The translations under genes and the position numbers were made by a program. A stretch of DNA of 8,050 bases from an uncultured Mycoplasmatota bacterium (GTDB taxonomy: Bacteria > Bacillota_I > Bacilli_A > RF39 > UBA660): positions 1 through 8,050 of the forward strand of contig USBW01000024.1 in assembly GCA_900553045.1 (NCBI GenBank), given 5' to 3'. Shown one piece after another: positions 6,463 to 8,050 of the stretch (within the stretch, counting starts at the first letter, position 1; each line of letters begins with the position of its first letter). The notes under the pieces were generated by a model, which worked only from the letters and a program-made list of their open reading frames with translations, did not search any database and had not been told where the DNA came from.

Positions 6463-6496
6463 ACTCCTATTTAAGTTTATGCAATTTTTTAGGAGT
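6463..6496 (-). promoter_or_regulatory. Inverted repeat that could sequester the LysM gene SD
   Basis: On the minus strand ACTCCTA (6490-6496) is exactly complementary to TAGGAGT (6463-6469), which contains the SD of the LysM gene. The loop is 20 nt. With the predicted -10 at 6503-6508 the transcript would begin at about the first base of the ACTCCTA arm, so the hairpin would start at the mRNA 5' end and hide the SD, like an RNA thermometer or similar translational switch. The pairing is seen; its use is inferred. Confidence 0.45.
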
Positions 6497-6502
6497 TTAA
6501 AT

Positions 6503-6530
6503 ATAATAAATTAGCACTCTTTATTGACAA
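6503..6530 (-). promoter_or_regulatory. Promoter of the LysM gene, overlapping CIRCE
   Basis: On the minus strand TTGTCA (6525-6530) and TATTAT (6503-6508) are spaced by 16 bp. The -35 box shares bases with the clpB -35 box on the other strand and both lie within CIRCE, so bound HrcA should cover this promoter too. Confidence 0.6.
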
Positions 6531-6537
6531 GTGCTAA
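6511..6537. promoter_or_regulatory. CIRCE operator (HrcA binding site)
   Basis: TTAGCACTC (6511-6519), a 9-bp spacer and AAGTGCTAA (6529-6537) match the CIRCE consensus TTAGCACTC-N9-GAGTGCTAA in 17 of 18 arm bases. The only difference is A for G at the first base of the right arm. HrcA represses dnaK, groE and in some lineages clp genes from this site until heat shock. Here it lies between clpB and the LysM gene. Confidence 0.95.
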
Positions 6538-6552
6538 TTATGGTGTTATAAT
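6524..6552 (+). promoter_or_regulatory. clpB promoter
   Basis: A consensus -35 TTGACA (6524-6529), 17-bp spacer and perfect TATAAT (6547-6552) with an extended TG (6544-6545) make a near-ideal sigma-A promoter. The -35 lies inside CIRCE, giving tight HrcA repression and strong expression when released. The SD AGAGGTG (6571-6577) is 6 nt before the ATG. Confidence 0.9.
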
Positions 6553-6583
6553 ATACCTGCATATAATGAAAGAGGTGAATATT

Positions 6584-8050
6584 ATGTATGGTAATAATGA
6601 AAATTTAGAAGAAGTAAAACCACTTGAAAAGTATGGTCGAGACATTACTGCAAGTGTTTTAGACAATAAAGTTGATCCAGTTATTGGACGTGATGATGAA
6701 ATCCGTAGTGTAATTCGTATTTTATCACGAAAGACGAAAAATAATCCCGTATTAATTGGAGAACCTGGTGTTGGTAAAACCGCTATTGTTGAAGGACTAG
6801 CTCAAAGAATTGTTAAAGGAGATGTCCCTAATAGCTTAAAAAATAAGAAAGTTTGGGAGCTTGACTTAGGTGCTTTGATTGCTGGTGCTAAATATCGTGG
6901 AGAATTTGAGGAACGCCTTAAAGCTGTTTTAAAAGAAATTAAGGATAGTAATGGTGAAATTATCATGTTTATTGATGAGATTCACATGATTGTTGGAGCT
7001 GGCGCTGAAGGTGCTATGGATGTTTCTAATATGTTAAAGCCAATGCTTGCTCGTGGAGAGATTCGCTTAATTGGGGCAACAACTTTAAATGAGTACCGTA
7101 AGTACATTGAAAAAGATGGAGCTTTGGAGCGTCGTTTACAAAAAATAATTGTCAGTGAGCCTAATGTTTATGATACAATTACTATTCTTCGTGGATTAAA
7201 AAGTCGTTTTGAAGTATTCCATGGCGTCAGTATTAAAGATAACGCTTTAGTAGCGGCAGCTACTTTGTCTGACCGTTATATAACTGATCGTTTTTTACCT
7301 GATAAAGCTATCGATTTAGTTGATGAAGCTTGTGCTACTATTAAAATGCAACTTGATTCTGTTCCAGTAGAACTAGATAATTTAACAAGAGAGATTATGC
7401 GTCTTGAAATCGAGCAAGAAGCTTTAAAGAAAGAAAAAGATGAAATTAGTAAGAAAAGAAAAGAAGAGATTGCAACTAGCCTTGCTTCTTTAAAAGAGCA
7501 AGAACAAAAGATGCGAAATGATTGGGAAAGTGAGAAGAATATTAAGTTAACAATCAATAAAAAGAAGGAAGAGCTTGAAAAGGCCCGTTTTGAATTACAG
7601 CAAGCTGAAAATAATTATGATTTGGAAAAAGCAGCCCGTTTACAACACGGAACTATTCCTAGTTTAGAAAAAGAACTTGAAAAGTTGCAAGCAGACAGCA
7701 AAAATACTATTTTGAGCGATGTTGTAGATGATGAAGCAATCGCCGCTATTATTTCTAAATGGACTAATATTCCAATTAAAAAATTGGTTAGTGGCGAAAA
7801 AGAAAAATTGTTGAGCCTTAAGGATAATCTTAAGAAGCGAGTTAAGGGTCAAGATGAAGCTATTTCTTTAGTAAGTGAAGCAATAATTAGGGCAAGAAGC
7901 GGTATTAAAGATCCTAATCGTCCTATTGGTTCTTTCATCTTTTTAGGGCCAACTGGTGTTGGTAAGACTGAAGTAGCAAGAACTCTTGCATACCAACTTT
8001 TTGATGATGAGAAGCACTTAGTTCGTATCGATATGAGTGAATACATGGAA
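6584..8050 (+). CDS. clpB: ATP-dependent disaggregase ClpB, short form, partial at 3' end
   Basis: The first 489 residues of a ClpB/Hsp104-type AAA+ protein lie before the right edge. With DnaK it pulls proteins out of aggregates after heat stress. NBD1 has Walker A GEPGVGKT (59-66), pore loop [10 protein letters not shown] with Y104, Walker B FIDEIH (129-134) and the arginine pair R183-R184. A full-size coiled-coil middle domain follows (about 260-380), which separates ClpB from ClpA, ClpC and ClpE. NBD2 Walker A GPTGVGKT is at 455-462; spacing between the Walker A motifs is 396 residues, against 399 in E. coli. Only about 15 residues precede the NBD1 linker, so the N-terminal Clp_N domain is absent, as in mycoplasma ClpB. 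The start is fixed by the SD AGAGGTG (6571-6577) and by CIRCE just upstream. Roughly 220 residues should lie beyond the window. Confidence 0.96.
   Translation, partial: MYGNNENLEEVKPLEKYGRDITASVLDNKVDPVIGRDDEIRSVIRILSRKTKNNPVLIGEPGVGKTAIVEGLAQRIVKGDVPNSLKNKKVWELDLGALIAGAKYRGEFEERLKAVLKEIKDSNGEIIMFIDEIHMIVGAGAEGAMDVSNMLKPMLARGEIRLIGATTLNEYRKYIEKDGALERRLQKIIVSEPNVYDTITILRGLKSRFEVFHGVSIKDNALVAAATLSDRYITDRFLPDKAIDLVDEACATIKMQLDSVPVELDNLTREIMRLEIEQEALKKEKDEISKKRKEEIATSLASLKEQEQKMRNDWESEKNIKLTINKKKEELEKARFELQQAENNYDLEKAARLQHGTIPSLEKELEKLQADSKNTILSDVVDDEAIAAIISKWTNIPIKKLVSGEKEKLLSLKDNLKKRVKGQDEAISLVSEAIIRARSGIKDPNRPIGSFIFLGPTGVGKTEVARTLAYQLFDDEKHLVRIDMSEYME

Noticed and set aside
7276..8046. Open frames antisense to clpB
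   Set aside because: They lie opposite a strongly conserved AAA+ coding frame, have no SD or family resemblance, and mirror its codon pattern.

Overview
The window is AT-rich DNA (roughly one third G+C by eye) from a low-GC Gram-positive relative. The visible traits suggest the Mollicutes side of the Firmicutes or a neighbour such as the Erysipelotrichia. ClpB lacks its N-terminal domain, as in mycoplasmas, and sits behind a HrcA/CIRCE heat-shock operator. SD sites are purine-rich and all four complete genes end in TAA. Tryptophan is written TGG and no gene needs TGA as a sense codon, so the standard bacterial code fits. The lineage is an inference.

Layout. Positions 1-571 hold no intact gene, but contain a very good minus-strand promoter (495-523) with a 14-bp palindrome centred in its spacer. 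Then come four minus-strand genes: a ZIP metal transporter (587-1339), a DUF362 double-[4Fe-4S] protein of unknown function (1392-2489), a Ca2+-type P-type ATPase of the CaxP/CtpE kind (2797-5187), and a protein with a degenerate amidase-like domain plus three LysM repeats (5458-6456). On the plus strand clpB (6584 to the right edge) starts divergently from the LysM gene.

Transcription. The ZIP, DUF362, LysM and clpB genes each have a recognisable promoter; the ATPase has an extended -10 only. The ZIP and ATPase genes end in rho-independent terminators whose hairpin loops contain the stop codons. DUF362 has no terminator and could read into ZIP, which also has its own promoter. Three neighbours therefore concern metals (ZIP uptake, Fe-S protein, cation pump), though nothing proves joint regulation.

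The most interesting part is the 127-bp divergent region 6457-6583. One CIRCE operator overlaps both promoters, whose -35 boxes share the same bases. The LysM mRNA would begin with a 7-base segment exactly complementary to its own Shine-Dalgarno region. This predicts a second heat-shock-linked gene, controlled at transcription and perhaps at translation, encoding an apparently catalytically dead, signal-less amidase-like LysM protein next to the disaggregase ClpB.
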